Shown here: positions 6,489 to 13,720 of the stretch, piece by piece
Layout of the letters: every line of letters starts with the position of its first letter
Numbering within the stretch: position 1 is the stretch's first letter
From: Desulfonatronum sp.
Lineage (GTDB): Bacteria > Desulfobacterota > Desulfovibrionia > Desulfovibrionales > Desulfonatronaceae
DNA length: 16,548 bases
Reading direction: 5' to 3'
Assembly (NCBI GenBank): GCA_007127655.1
Contig: SKYX01000271.1
Coordinates: 1-16,548 of the forward strand
Program-made: the position numbers and the translations under genes
The notes under the pieces: model-generated
Databases searched by the model: none
Told to the model about the DNA's origin: nothing
Seen by the model: the letters and a program-made list of their open reading frames with translations, nothing else

Positions 6489-7223
6489 CTAGCGGTCCAC
6501 GAGTTGGTAGTTGACCGTGGCCGGTTGGCTGGGCAGGGTGTGCTGCTTATAGTGCCACCATTCTGAGTCGTTGATGTAGTAGATGGAGGAGTCGCGCATC
6601 AGGAAGTGCTCCTCGAAGACCAACGACGAAGTGATCAGAACCTCCATTCGCGGCAACTCGTGGGTATAGGCCCCGGACTCCACGTTGACTTCGGCGGCTT
6701 CCAGCATGGTCTGGTTTACGAGGGCACCATGGCCGTCCGGGGTCAGGAGAGAGGAGCGCTGGACAAAAACGTCAGGGCCCAGTGCCTTGTAGATCCCTTT
6801 TCCCGTGCGCAGGATTCGGTTGCCGTGGCGGACCATCTCGATGTCGAAGCTCAGTACCAGGGCGTTGGTGAAACCGCTGGACACGGAGATGTTTCGCTCC
6901 ACCAGCTTGGTGATCAGCAGGGCGTGAAAGGACTTGGCAAAGGGAGTCGTGCCGGACGGGGCTACGTGGACGGGAAACTGACGTTCCAGAACCCGGCGTT
7001 CCAGGGATTCGTGGACTCGCTGGGCAACGTCCCCGGCCAGAACTTCCCAATGATGCACGGCCTGCATCTTGGGCTGGGTCTTCAGGGGGTAGGCCGTGGG
7101 AACCGGAGCCTGGGACAAGACCGGCAACGGGATGTAGTTCATCTGCACAGGCTGCGGCTTCGCGCATCCCGGACCCGACAAGAGGACGAAGCCGAGGAGA
7201 AGTCCAAGCAATATTGTCCGCAT
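6489..7223 (-). CDS. Putative lipoprotein of the FlgO-linked operon, function unknown
   Basis: No family is recognised with certainty. The open frame reaches 7373, but the ATG at 7223 is chosen: it gives a 244-residue protein starting with an N-terminal Arg, a hydrophobic run (4-15) and a lipobox-like SGPGC with C20, and AAGGA lies upstream. The Pro-rich segment after C20 (about 21-50) looks like a linker. The body (about 60-205) alternates helix-like and strand-like stretches, for example SFHALLITKLVERNISVS then ALVLSFDIEM. This recalls the FlgO/CsgG/TolB-N type of envelope fold (inference). It is the first gene downstream of a perfect sigma-28 promoter, and a FlgO-family gene follows after 12 bp. 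It could fill the place of FlgP- or FlgT-type partners, but no such homology is visible. Confidence 0.75.
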   Translation of the reverse strand: MRTILLGLLLGFVLLSGPGCAKPQPVQMNYIPLPVLSQAPVPTAYPLKTQPKMQAVHHWEVLAGDVAQRVHESLERRVLERQFPVHVAPSGTTPFAKSFHALLITKLVERNISVSSGFTNALVLSFDIEMVRHGNRILRTGKGIYKALGPDVFVQRSSLLTPDGHGALVNQTMLEAAEVNVESGAYTHELPRMEVLITSSLVFEEHFLMRDSSIYYINDSEWWHYKQHTLPSQPATVNYQLVDR

Positions 7224-7294
7224 GTGACGTCGTTCCTTTTGATTACGTTCAACGTATCGAGACACCGGAGGCCCGGTCGTGCGATACGTGGGGT

Positions 7295-7310
7295 TGGATC
7301 GAAATTTGCT
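7295..7310 (+). promoter_or_regulatory. Possible sigma-54 promoter
   Basis: TGGATC-N5-TTGCT keeps the invariant GG and GC at the correct 10-bp spacing of -24/-12 promoters (consensus TGGCAC-N5-TTGCW), with two mismatches. It would drive the plus-strand FlgO-family gene from about 170 nt upstream. Flagellar accessory genes are often sigma-54 dependent, but this match could arise by chance. Confidence 0.25.
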
Positions 7311-7348
7311 AGCAAAAGGGGTGAAACCGGAAAATAGGCAAAATTTGC
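7305..7348. promoter_or_regulatory. Two related palindromes, candidate operator pair
   Basis: TTTGCTAGCAAA (7305-7316) is a perfect 12-bp palindrome. GCAAAATTTGC (7338-7348) is a perfect palindrome around one central base. They use the same half-sites in opposite order, with centres about 32-33 bp apart (about three helical turns). They lie between two divergent genes, so binding by a shared regulator is plausible, but no regulator is identified. Confidence 0.3.
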
Positions 7349-7418
7349 ACTCCGGGCGACCTTGGAAAAGCAAGATCGGGAAGATTGCCGATCGCGGAAA
7401 TTGATTCGCTTGCTCCTC

Positions 7419-7445
7419 TTATCGGCAGTCATCCGGTTTTCTTTA
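7419..7445 (-). promoter_or_regulatory. Sigma-28 (FliA) flagellar promoter
   Basis: Read on the minus strand, TAAA (7445-7442) is followed by exactly 15 bp and then GCCGATAA (7426-7419). This is the complete FliA consensus with a perfect -10 element; the extended form TAAAG is also met. It faces the lipoprotein/FlgO-family/small-protein genes, with a predicted leader of roughly 190 nt. This places that operon among late (class 3) flagellar genes. Confidence 0.8.
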
Positions 7446-7494
7446 GGGAAAAAGTGTGTCGGTTGCGGCGCGGCATTGATGGAGAAAAGAAGTC

Positions 7495-8196
7495 ATGCTC
7501 AGGAAGATGTCCCATGGATCAAGGCGACGCGGCATAGCGATACTCTGGCTAGCCGTACTCTGGTTGGTCGGGTTCTGGTCGGTCGGTTGCTCCCGGCCAT
7601 CATACATCGTGCATCAACCCGGGGTGGAACTGATCACGGTGCATTACACCGTGGCGGACACATTGTACGAGGCCCTGTGCAAGCCGGAAGTCTGTGAAAT
7701 GCCCTTGCTGATGTCCTCCTTCGTCATGCTGGAGGATTTGGACCGGACCAGTTCGCTGGGACGGATCATCCCCCAGCAGATCGGCTCCCGCTTCGCCCAG
7801 CACGGCATGCACATGGTGGACGTGCGCTTGCGTACTCAGTCCCTGCTGGTGCGCAAGGGCCAGGGAGAGTTCGCGTTGTCCCGGGAACTGGACAAGATCA
7901 ACCGGGACATCAACGCTTTCGCCGTGCTCACCGGCACCTACACTGTGGTCTACGGCCGGGTTTACGTCACGGCCATGATCCTGCGCAGCACCGACGGCGC
8001 CCTGCTGGCCTCCCTGGACTACTTCCTGCCCGTGGATCGCAGGGCGCTCCGCCCTGGCGGCACGGAAACCGCCCCTCCCGCTCTCCGGTCACCTGAAGGA
8101 CTTCCCGATCCATTCGACGGTACGATTCAGCCATCCGTTCTTACACGGCTTTCCTTCCTCCGCGACCGCGTCGCGGGTGGCGAGCTTTTTGGTTGA
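7495..8196 (+). CDS. FlgO-family putative lipoprotein
   Basis: Predicted envelope protein of the FlgO family. The 233 residues have a basic N-terminus (SRRR), a hydrophobic segment (about 13-30) and a probable lipidated C32 in WSVGC, a somewhat non-canonical lipobox. The FlgO-like domain (about 70-178) aligns by eye with the minus-strand paralogue at 5625-6476. The shared pattern is SFVxLxDL, then R at the end of GR, LSRxL, VLxGTY and LxSTDGALLAS. Unlike the paralogue it has no peptidoglycan-binding-like C-terminus; instead it ends in a Pro-rich tail (about 185-215). The start at 7495 follows GGAGAAAAGAAG; the ATG at codon 6 has no usable binding site. It is divergent from the sigma-28-driven operon and may be co-regulated with it through the shared intergenic region. 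The flagellar role is inferred from family and context. Confidence 0.75.
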   Translation: MLRKMSHGSRRRGIAILWLAVLWLVGFWSVGCSRPSYIVHQPGVELITVHYTVADTLYEALCKPEVCEMPLLMSSFVMLEDLDRTSSLGRIIPQQIGSRFAQHGMHMVDVRLRTQSLLVRKGQGEFALSRELDKINRDINAFAVLTGTYTVVYGRVYVTAMILRSTDGALLASLDYFLPVDRRALRPGGTETAPPALRSPEGLPDPFDGTIQPSVLTRLSFLRDRVAGGELFG

Positions 8197-8307
8197 GGTC
8201 GTTGGCAAGGAGCCTTGGGTCGCTGCATCTCCCGCGGTCGAGGGCTTTCCTTGGGTTGCAATTCTGCTCCCTCGGCAAACCGCTGAACCGCTGAACCTCC
8301 CTCCGGG

Positions 8308-9162
8308 TTACATGTAGCTCTCCATCAACCGCGTCAGCTTGGCCCTGTCCGGGGTGCGCCCGAAGAGAGGGCCTTCCTGGAGGACGGGGAAGTGGGATTC
8401 GAAGGTGGGGCGGAATGGGTCGCGGCGGATGACACCGATGGGGATGCGGTCGCCGAACTGGCGGGCCAGGGTCATGGCCTGATTCCAATCTGCGGGGTCG
8501 TGGTCCTCCGGGATGTCCCAGACACGTTCCTTGTACCAGGCGAAGGTGTTTACCTTGTTGAAGGAGACGCAGGGCTGGAGAATGTCCACCAGTGCGAAGC
8601 CGGGAAAGGCGTGGGCCTGGTGGATCAGGTCAGCCAGGTGGTCCGGGTTTCCGGCAAAGCCCCGGGCCACGAATCCGGCCTGCATGGCCACGGCAATGGC
8701 CACGGGGTTGAAGGCTTGGGATGGCGCGCCCTGGGGTTGGGCCTTGGTGGCTTGGCCGTGCAAGGTGGTGGGGCTGGCCTGGCCTTTGGTCAGGCCGTAG
8801 ATTTGATTGTCGTGGACCAGCATGGTGATGTCCACGTTGCGCCGTAGCGCGGCCAGAAAATGGTTGCCGCCTTCGCCGTAGGAGCATCCGTCTCCGCTTT
8901 CCACGAAGACGTGCAGTTCTGGATTAGCCAACTTGGCGCCGGTGGCTGCGGGCAGTGCCCTGCCATGTAGGCCGTTGAAGACATTGCAACGTAAATAGTG
9001 CGGCGTCTTGGCGGCCTGGCCGATACCGGAGACCATCAGGACTTGGTGAGGGGCCAGGCCGCTGTCGGTCAGGGCTTTTTTGAGAGCCTCGAGGATGGAG
9101 AAGTTCCCGCATCCCGGGCACCACGCCGTTTCAAAGCTTCCGAAATCTTTCATCGTCGCCAT
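8308..9162 (-). CDS. korB: 2-oxoacid:ferredoxin oxidoreductase, beta subunit
   Basis: The thiamine-diphosphate- and Fe-S-binding subunit of an enzyme that oxidatively decarboxylates a 2-oxoacid (probably 2-oxoglutarate) to acyl-CoA with reduction of ferredoxin. The 284 residues show CPGC (C15-C18), the TPP/Mg motif G90-D91-G92 with N119 (DNQIYGLTKGQ), and the C-terminal QPCVSFN (C198). The GIGCS cysteine that usually supplies a further cluster ligand is replaced: GIGQAAK, Q49. C59 (LRCN) is nearby. The frame extends to 9468 inside korA, but the ATG at 9162 is clearly the start, because GGAGG lies 7 nt upstream and homology begins there. It starts 4 bp after the korA stop, so the two are cotranscribed. 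The exact 2-oxoacid is not decided by sequence. Confidence 0.92.
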   Translation of the reverse strand: MATMKDFGSFETAWCPGCGNFSILEALKKALTDSGLAPHQVLMVSGIGQAAKTPHYLRCNVFNGLHGRALPAATGAKLANPELHVFVESGDGCSYGEGGNHFLAALRRNVDITMLVHDNQIYGLTKGQASPTTLHGQATKAQPQGAPSQAFNPVAIAVAMQAGFVARGFAGNPDHLADLIHQAHAFPGFALVDILQPCVSFNKVNTFAWYKERVWDIPEDHDPADWNQAMTLARQFGDRIPIGVIRRDPFRPTFESHFPVLQEGPLFGRTPDRAKLTRLMESYM

Positions 9163-9166
9163 TGTA

Positions 9167-10933
9167 TCACCTCCCCATGGTCTCACGGGATTCCAGTTTC
9201 TGGCCGGTTTCGATGTTGAGTTCGCGCAAAATGTCCTCCGCGGTAAACGGCAGTCCGTCGTACCGCAAGATGGAGCGAGAGACGCTGAATCCGGCCTCCT
9301 TGCGCAGCAGTCCCGCGAACTGCCCCGTGGCGTTGCCCTCGACGCAGACGGTTTCGCGGGCTTGGCGCAACCGTTCCAGAAACTGCTCCGGTAGCAGGGG
9401 CCAGATCTGACGGAAGTGGAGCAGTCCGACGTTGCGGCCTTCCTTGCGCAGGATTTCCGCGGCTTCATCCGCCGGTCCCAGGGTCGAGCCCCAACAAATC
9501 AGTAACAGGTCGCTCTGCTCGTCACCGATATAGGTCGGGGCCAGAATGGTTTCCCGCAGCTTCCGCTCCTTGGCCAGCCGCTTGTCGACCATGCGCTTTC
9601 GGATGGTCAGGTCTTCGGTGATATGCCCATCCTCGTCATGCTCGTCGCTGTCCAGCACTACCAGATGTTCCCCTGTTCCGGGTAGCAGTCGAGGGGAGAC
9701 GCCGTCTTCGGTGAAGGCGTACCGATTGTAATCGTGTGGTTCGTCGCAGTTCCGGGTCGGGCGAAGCGGTTCGCTGAGCATGTCCAAATCAAAGGGCGGG
9801 ACGGCCTGGATGGTGTCGGCCAGGTACTGGTCGGTCATGACGATCACTGGACCTTGGGAGCGCTCGGCCAGGTCCACGGCGGCGTGGGTCAGGCGAAAGC
9901 ATTCTTCGACGCTGCCCGGGGTGAGGATAGCCCGAGGAAACTCCCCGTGTCCGGCGTACAGAGCCAGGTTCAGGTCGCCCTGTTCGGACCGGGTGGGGAG
10001 CCCGGTGGCCGGTCCGGGGCGCTGGCCCAGGACCAGCACCAGGGGGGTTTCGGTCATTCCGGCCAAACTGATTCCTTCGGTCATCAGGGCGAATCCGCCG
10101 CCGGAGGTGGGCACCAGAGCCGGGGCGCCGGCATAGGACGCGCCAAGGGCCATGTTCACAGCCGCGATCTCGTCCTCGGCCTGCTCCACCACCAGCCCCA
10201 GGTCCCTGGCCGCGTTGCTCAGGTTCAGGGCCACGCCTGTGGCCGGGGTCATGGGGTAGAAGGCGCAGAAACGTACGCCTGCGGCCAGGGCCCCCAGGGC
10301 AATGGCCTGGTTGCCGTCCAGGACCATGCGCTTGGCCGACTTCGGCGATTCAGGAAGAGGCTCAAAGGCAGCGGCCTGTTTCCCTGCCCATGCGGTTGAA
10401 GCATGCAGGACGTTCAGGTTTTTCTCCACCAGGTCGGCCTTTTTCCTGACAAAGGTTTCCTTGACCAGAGTGGTTGTCACGCTCTCGGGCAGGCCGAGAA
10501 GCCGGGCCGCGATCCCCAAGGCCACGATGTTGTGATAAACTTTTCCCGGGGCCAACTCGGCAAACGGAACATGCAGGGTTTGATTTCGAGGGGCTTTTTG
10601 ATCGGCTTCAAGGACTTCGTCCTTCGCGGCTTGATCATCGTGTTCCGAGTCCACAAGGACCAGGGCGTCATGGGTCAGCTCCGCGCGATGCAAGGCGATG
10701 CTTTCCCGGTTCAGGGCGATCAGCAGGTCCACGTCGCGGACTCCGGCCCGGATCGATCCGAGGCCGGTGCGCACGGCAAAAGTGTTGTGTCCGCCTCGGA
10801 TGCGGGATTCGTAGCCTTGGCTGATGAAGATCTCGTAACCTGATCTGGCCAGGGCCTTGGTCAGAAGCATACCTACGGTGACTAGGCCCTGTCCGGCTTC
10901 ACCGGCGATCAGGATGTTTTTGGATACGCGCAT
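9167..10933 (-). CDS. korA: 2-oxoacid:ferredoxin oxidoreductase, fused gamma-alpha subunit
   Basis: Partner of the beta subunit downstream. The 588 residues join a gamma domain (about 1-190, with GEAGQG at 11-16 and ESRIRGGHN at 42-50) to an alpha domain (about 205-575). The alpha domain carries the YPMTPAT variant (226-232) of the OFOR YPITP motif, and GQRPGPATGLPT (303-314) typical of Kor-type enzymes. A C-terminal transketolase-like domain (about 470-570) completes it. Fused gamma-alpha architecture of this length is typical of bacterial 2-oxoglutarate:ferredoxin oxidoreductases. GGAGG is 5 nt before the ATG. No separate small ferredoxin subunit gene is nearby, so a free ferredoxin is probably used. 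In a sulfate reducer this activity supplies succinyl-CoA/2-oxoglutarate for biosynthesis in an incomplete TCA cycle (inference). Confidence 0.92.
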   Translation of the reverse strand: MRVSKNILIAGEAGQGLVTVGMLLTKALARSGYEIFISQGYESRIRGGHNTFAVRTGLGSIRAGVRDVDLLIALNRESIALHRAELTHDALVLVDSEHDDQAAKDEVLEADQKAPRNQTLHVPFAELAPGKVYHNIVALGIAARLLGLPESVTTTLVKETFVRKKADLVEKNLNVLHASTAWAGKQAAAFEPLPESPKSAKRMVLDGNQAIALGALAAGVRFCAFYPMTPATGVALNLSNAARDLGLVVEQAEDEIAAVNMALGASYAGAPALVPTSGGGFALMTEGISLAGMTETPLVLVLGQRPGPATGLPTRSEQGDLNLALYAGHGEFPRAILTPGSVEECFRLTHAAVDLAERSQGPVIVMTDQYLADTIQAVPPFDLDMLSEPLRPTRNCDEPHDYNRYAFTEDGVSPRLLPGTGEHLVVLDSDEHDEDGHITEDLTIRKRMVDKRLAKERKLRETILAPTYIGDEQSDLLLICWGSTLGPADEAAEILRKEGRNVGLLHFRQIWPLLPEQFLERLRQARETVCVEGNATGQFAGLLRKEAGFSVSRSILRYDGLPFTAEDILRELNIETGQKLESRETMGR

Positions 10934-10984
10934 GAACGCCTCCGGTTTGGAAGGTTGGCCGCATCTGTCCGGCCTGAAAATCGG

Positions 10985-11022
10985 AAAAACGCCTTGCCTC
11001 GGGCCGAGGTCCGGGCAAGGCG
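10985..11022 (-). terminator. Rho-independent terminator of the ferritin gene
   Basis: CGCCTTGCC (10990-10998) pairs perfectly with GGCAAGGCG (11014-11022), a 9-bp GC-rich stem. On the minus strand it is followed directly by TTTTT. It lies about 50 bp after the ferritin stop and before korA, so it separates these two units. Confidence 0.8.
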
Positions 11023-11071
11023 ACGTGTCAAAGAAGGTGCGTTGAAAGGCGAGAAAGCGGCCGCCCGGTGA

Positions 11072-11590
11072 TCAGGCGGTCGGCTGGGAGCAGGGGCAGG
11101 CAGAGGGCCTGGCGGACAGTTCCCGGTCGATCATGAACAGCCCGCCGCCGTCCTTGCCCAGGAGTTTCAGCTTCTGGAGCACGGCGTTGACGCTGGCCTC
11201 TTCTTCCACCTGCTCGGTGACGAACCACTGTAGAAAGATGTTCGTAGCGTGGTCTTTCTCGGCAATGGCCAGATCCACAAGGTCGTTGATCAGGGCGGTG
11301 ACCTTTTGTTCGTGTTCCAGCACGGCCTCAAGCACGGCCGTCGGAGAATCCCAGGACAAAGGCGGGGCCTCGATGGTTTTCAGCGTGTTTCTTCCACCTC
11401 GTTCGTTGATGAAGGCGTAAAACTTCATGGCGTGGCCGAGTTCTTCCTGGGACTGCATGTTCATCCAGTGGGTGAAGCCTTCCAGATCGTGGTTGCTGAA
11501 ATAGGCGGCCATGGCCAGGTAGAGGTAGGCCGAGTACAGCTCGGCGTTGACTTGCTCGTTCAGGGCCTGTTCGATTTTCGGGGTCAGCAT
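11072..11590 (-). CDS. ftnA: Bacterial non-heme ferritin
   Basis: An iron-storage protein that oxidises Fe(II) and stores it as a mineral in a 24-subunit shell in the cytoplasm. The 172 residues keep the full ferroxidase set at the same positions as E. coli FtnA: E17, E50, H53, E94, Q127 and E130. The frame is open to 11710, but the ATG at 11590 has AGGAGG 8 nt upstream and matches the family start. The C-terminus ends with a short tail containing CPC (C165, C167), which is not a usual FtnA feature. Lack of a heme-binding Met pattern and the E17/E50/H53 match argue for FtnA rather than bacterioferritin. It is monocistronic, with a terminator just downstream. A role in iron storage or oxygen defence is expected; no clear Fur site was seen. 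Confidence 0.92.
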   Translation of the reverse strand: MLTPKIEQALNEQVNAELYSAYLYLAMAAYFSNHDLEGFTHWMNMQSQEELGHAMKFYAFINERGGRNTLKTIEAPPLSWDSPTAVLEAVLEHEQKVTALINDLVDLAIAEKDHATNIFLQWFVTEQVEEEASVNAVLQKLKLLGKDGGGLFMIDRELSARPSACPCSQPTA

Positions 11591-12065
11591 GTGGTGTTCC
11601 TCCTGATGTTGGTGAGGTAAGGCGGCGAGCCTCGCTTTCGCGGCCGGAATCGATCCGAGGTGCAAGGGCTCGTCCAAGATGGATAAGAAACCTACAGAAT
11701 CCAGATGCACAGGTCAAAGCCGTTGTGTCCGCTTGCCAAGAGTGGAGCCGAGGGGACGGAGGGAGCCTCGACCTTCGTCAACCAAGGAATCGAAATCGAT
11801 GCTGAAAGTATGGCATTGGAATGCATGTCGAAATGAGGTTTTCGGGTGCGATTTCGATTGTGATTTCGATTTTGGCTTGATCTCGATACATGTGAACAGT
11901 GCAATTTTAATAGGTCCCGTTGTTCTCCGAATAAATGGTTGCAGGGATGTCTTGAGCAGGGTAAGGACGTGTCGTGCGCGTTTGTGCATAACGGAACAAG
12001 GAGCCCTGGATTGCATCACGACGGGGGCCTGTACTCATTACAGATAGCGCAAGGAGCTTTTTTTG
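11591..12065. other. Gene-free region between ferritin and manC, with short repeats
   Basis: No credible gene is seen in these 475 bp; the plus-strand frame at 11679-12047 translates to an unconvincing Arg/Cys-rich chain. The decamer GATTTCGATT occurs at 11850-11859 and 11862-11871, and inverted at 11788-11797. For ftnA a weak minus-strand promoter can be read (TTGACC, 17 bp, TAGGTT), which is not strong enough to call. No convincing promoter for manC was found. Confidence 0.45.
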
Positions 12066-13520
12066 ATGGAAAAAGCAGAAGTGGATTCCCAGATTTGGGA
12101 CAATGCCTGGGCCGTCGTGCTTGCAGGCGGCTCCGGCACCCGGCTGTGGCCCATGTCCCGATCCCTGCTGCCCAAGCAACTGTTGGCCTTGAACGGTGAA
12201 AAAACCTTGCTGCAGCAGACCGCGGAGCGGTTGTTGGGGCGATTGCCCGCCGAACGGATCGTCACCGTGACCAACGATGAGCATTTCTTCGAGGTTTGCT
12301 CGCAGTTGGAAGAGGTGCACCCGGCCCTGAAGGGACAAGTGCTCAAGGAGCCCATGGCCCGCAACACGCTTCCGGCGATCTTGCTTGGCCTGGATAAGAT
12401 CGTCGCGGTTCAGGACCCGGAACGCGGTCAGGCCCTGGTGGGGGTTTTCCCTTCGGACCACATGATCGGCGATCAAGCCCGGTTCGAGGCCGATTGGGAG
12501 CAGGCCCTGGCCCTGGCGAACCAGGACTGGTTCGTGACCTTCGGCATTCCACCGACCAAACCGGAGACCGGCTACGGATACATCGCCAAGGCTGAAGAGC
12601 TGGCTCCCGGCGCTTACAGGGTGGCAGGTTTCGTGGAAAAACCCCCGTTGGAGGCGGCAAAGGAGTACGTCAGCGCCGGCACCCACTCCTGGAACAGCGG
12701 AATGTTCATCGTTCCCGGTTCAGCATTCTTGGACGCCGTTGAAGAATTTCAGCCCCGGCTCTGGACTTGGTGGCTGGAGAGAAACCAGCGCGGGCTGGTC
12801 GCTGGATATGGCGAAATACCCGACATTTCCGTGGACTACGGAATCATGGAACATGCTAGGCGCTTGGCGATGGTGGAAGCCGGTTTTTCCTGGGACGACT
12901 TGGGGAGTTGGGAGGCCATGTTCCGGATGGGCGAGCAGGAAGCCGTGGATCATTGCGTGGTCAAGGGCGACGTGCTGGCCATGGATTGCCGCGACAGTCT
13001 GCTGTTTTCCACGGGCGGCAAGCTGGCCGCCGTGGGCTTGGAAGGCATGGTCGTGGTCCAGACCAGGGACGCCACCCTGGTTTGCCCCTTGGATCAGGTC
13101 CAGCGGGTCAAGGACGTGGTCAACCGGCTTAAGGCCGAGAAGTCCACCCTGGTTGAGGCTCACGTCACCGTGCGACGGCCCTGGGGGAGCTACACGGTTC
13201 TGGAAGAGGGCCAATTCTACAAGATCAAGCGGATCATGGTCCATCCGGGGGCGCGATTGAGCCTGCAGATGCACCACCATCGCAGCGAACACTGGGTGGT
13301 GATCAAGGGCACGGCCCTGGTCCAGGTGGGGGACAAGGAAACGCTCGTCACGGAGAATCAGTCCGTGGACATTCCCAAAACCGCCATGCATCGGCTTTCC
13401 AATCCGGGGAGGGTTCCGGTGGAGATCATCGAGATCCAGAGCGGTCCCTATTTAGAGGAGGACGACATCGTCCGTTTTGATGATGTTTATGGGCGGAGCC
13501 GGCCTCAAACACCCGAGTGA
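12066..13520 (+). CDS. manC: Mannose-1-phosphate guanylyltransferase / mannose-6-phosphate isomerase
   Basis: A bifunctional cytoplasmic enzyme that converts fructose-6-phosphate to mannose-6-phosphate and mannose-1-phosphate plus GTP to GDP-mannose, for surface polysaccharide synthesis. The 484 residues carry the nucleotidyltransferase signature AGGSGTRLWPMSR (20-32), PSDH (129-132), PETGYGYI (166-173), FVEKP (189-193) and WNSGMF (209-214). A linker beta-helix region follows (about 300-345), then a C-terminal type II phosphomannose isomerase cupin (about 365-475) with metal-binding QMHHHRSEHW (401-410). AAGGAG is 9 nt before the ATG at 12066; a TTG immediately before it could add one residue. 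It stands alone, with a terminator downstream and no glycosyltransferase neighbours in the window. Confidence 0.94.
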   Translation: MEKAEVDSQIWDNAWAVVLAGGSGTRLWPMSRSLLPKQLLALNGEKTLLQQTAERLLGRLPAERIVTVTNDEHFFEVCSQLEEVHPALKGQVLKEPMARNTLPAILLGLDKIVAVQDPERGQALVGVFPSDHMIGDQARFEADWEQALALANQDWFVTFGIPPTKPETGYGYIAKAEELAPGAYRVAGFVEKPPLEAAKEYVSAGTHSWNSGMFIVPGSAFLDAVEEFQPRLWTWWLERNQRGLVAGYGEIPDISVDYGIMEHARRLAMVEAGFSWDDLGSWEAMFRMGEQEAVDHCVVKGDVLAMDCRDSLLFSTGGKLAAVGLEGMVVVQTRDATLVCPLDQVQRVKDVVNRLKAEKSTLVEAHVTVRRPWGSYTVLEEGQFYKIKRIMVHPGARLSLQMHHHRSEHWVVIKGTALVQVGDKETLVTENQSVDIPKTAMHRLSNPGRVPVEIIEIQSGPYLEEDDIVRFDDVYGRSRPQTPE

Positions 13521-13528
13521 AGCGATAC

Positions 13529-13571
13529 GGGTTGCCTGAATTGTTCATTAGTCAGATAACCTGATTTTTTT
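13529..13571 (+). terminator. Rho-independent terminator of manC
   Basis: GGGTTGCCTGA (13529-13539) pairs with TCAGATAACCT (13552-13562), an 11-bp stem with one mismatch and two G-T pairs, followed by GA and seven T (13565-13571). It begins 8 bp after the manC stop and isolates manC from the qrc operon. Confidence 0.7.
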
Positions 13572-13618
13572 ATTAACCTTAATGTGTTCTCAAGCTTCGT
13601 GAATTATTTCATTAACGC

Positions 13619-13646
13619 TTGACAGGGCTTTGCTCTCTTGCATAGG
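13619..13646 (+). promoter_or_regulatory. Probable sigma-70 promoter of the qrc operon
   Basis: A perfect -35 TTGACA (13619-13624) is followed after 16 bp by CATAGG (13641-13646), a weak -10. It lies about 75 bp before qrcA in the only gap available for this operon after the manC terminator. The -10 assignment is uncertain. Confidence 0.5.
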
Positions 13647-13720
13647 GTGCCGAAAATTTGGATCCACGTAGGATACGTTGAGGCTCTTTTCATCATCAAC
13701 ACTACAGCATGTGAGGCAAC

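Noticed and set aside
5595..6566. 323-residue plus-strand open frame
   Set aside because: It lies antisense to the FlgO-family gene, whose frame has a signal peptide, domain motifs and a ribosome binding site. The plus frame is a shadow typical of GC-rich DNA.
7224..7373. 50-residue N-terminal extension of the lipoprotein gene
   Set aside because: The extension would put the signal sequence and lipobox in the interior, and it runs across the candidate operator sites. The ATG at 7223 gives a normal lipoprotein N-terminus.
8197..8307. Bidirectional terminator between the convergent FlgO-family gene and korB
   Set aside because: Only weak pairings and a short direct repeat (ACCGCTGA twice) are visible, with no stem followed by T-runs on either strand.
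9163..9468. N-terminal extension of korB into korA
   Set aside because: The extra 102 residues overlap korA in another frame, look like Ser/Arg/Pro-rich shadow sequence, and a strong GGAGG-ATG pair marks the start at 9162.
11679..12047. 122-residue plus-strand open frame between ftnA and manC
   Set aside because: Its Arg/Cys-rich composition, the repeated CDFD stretch created by the GATTTCGATT repeats and the lack of a ribosome binding site argue against a real gene.
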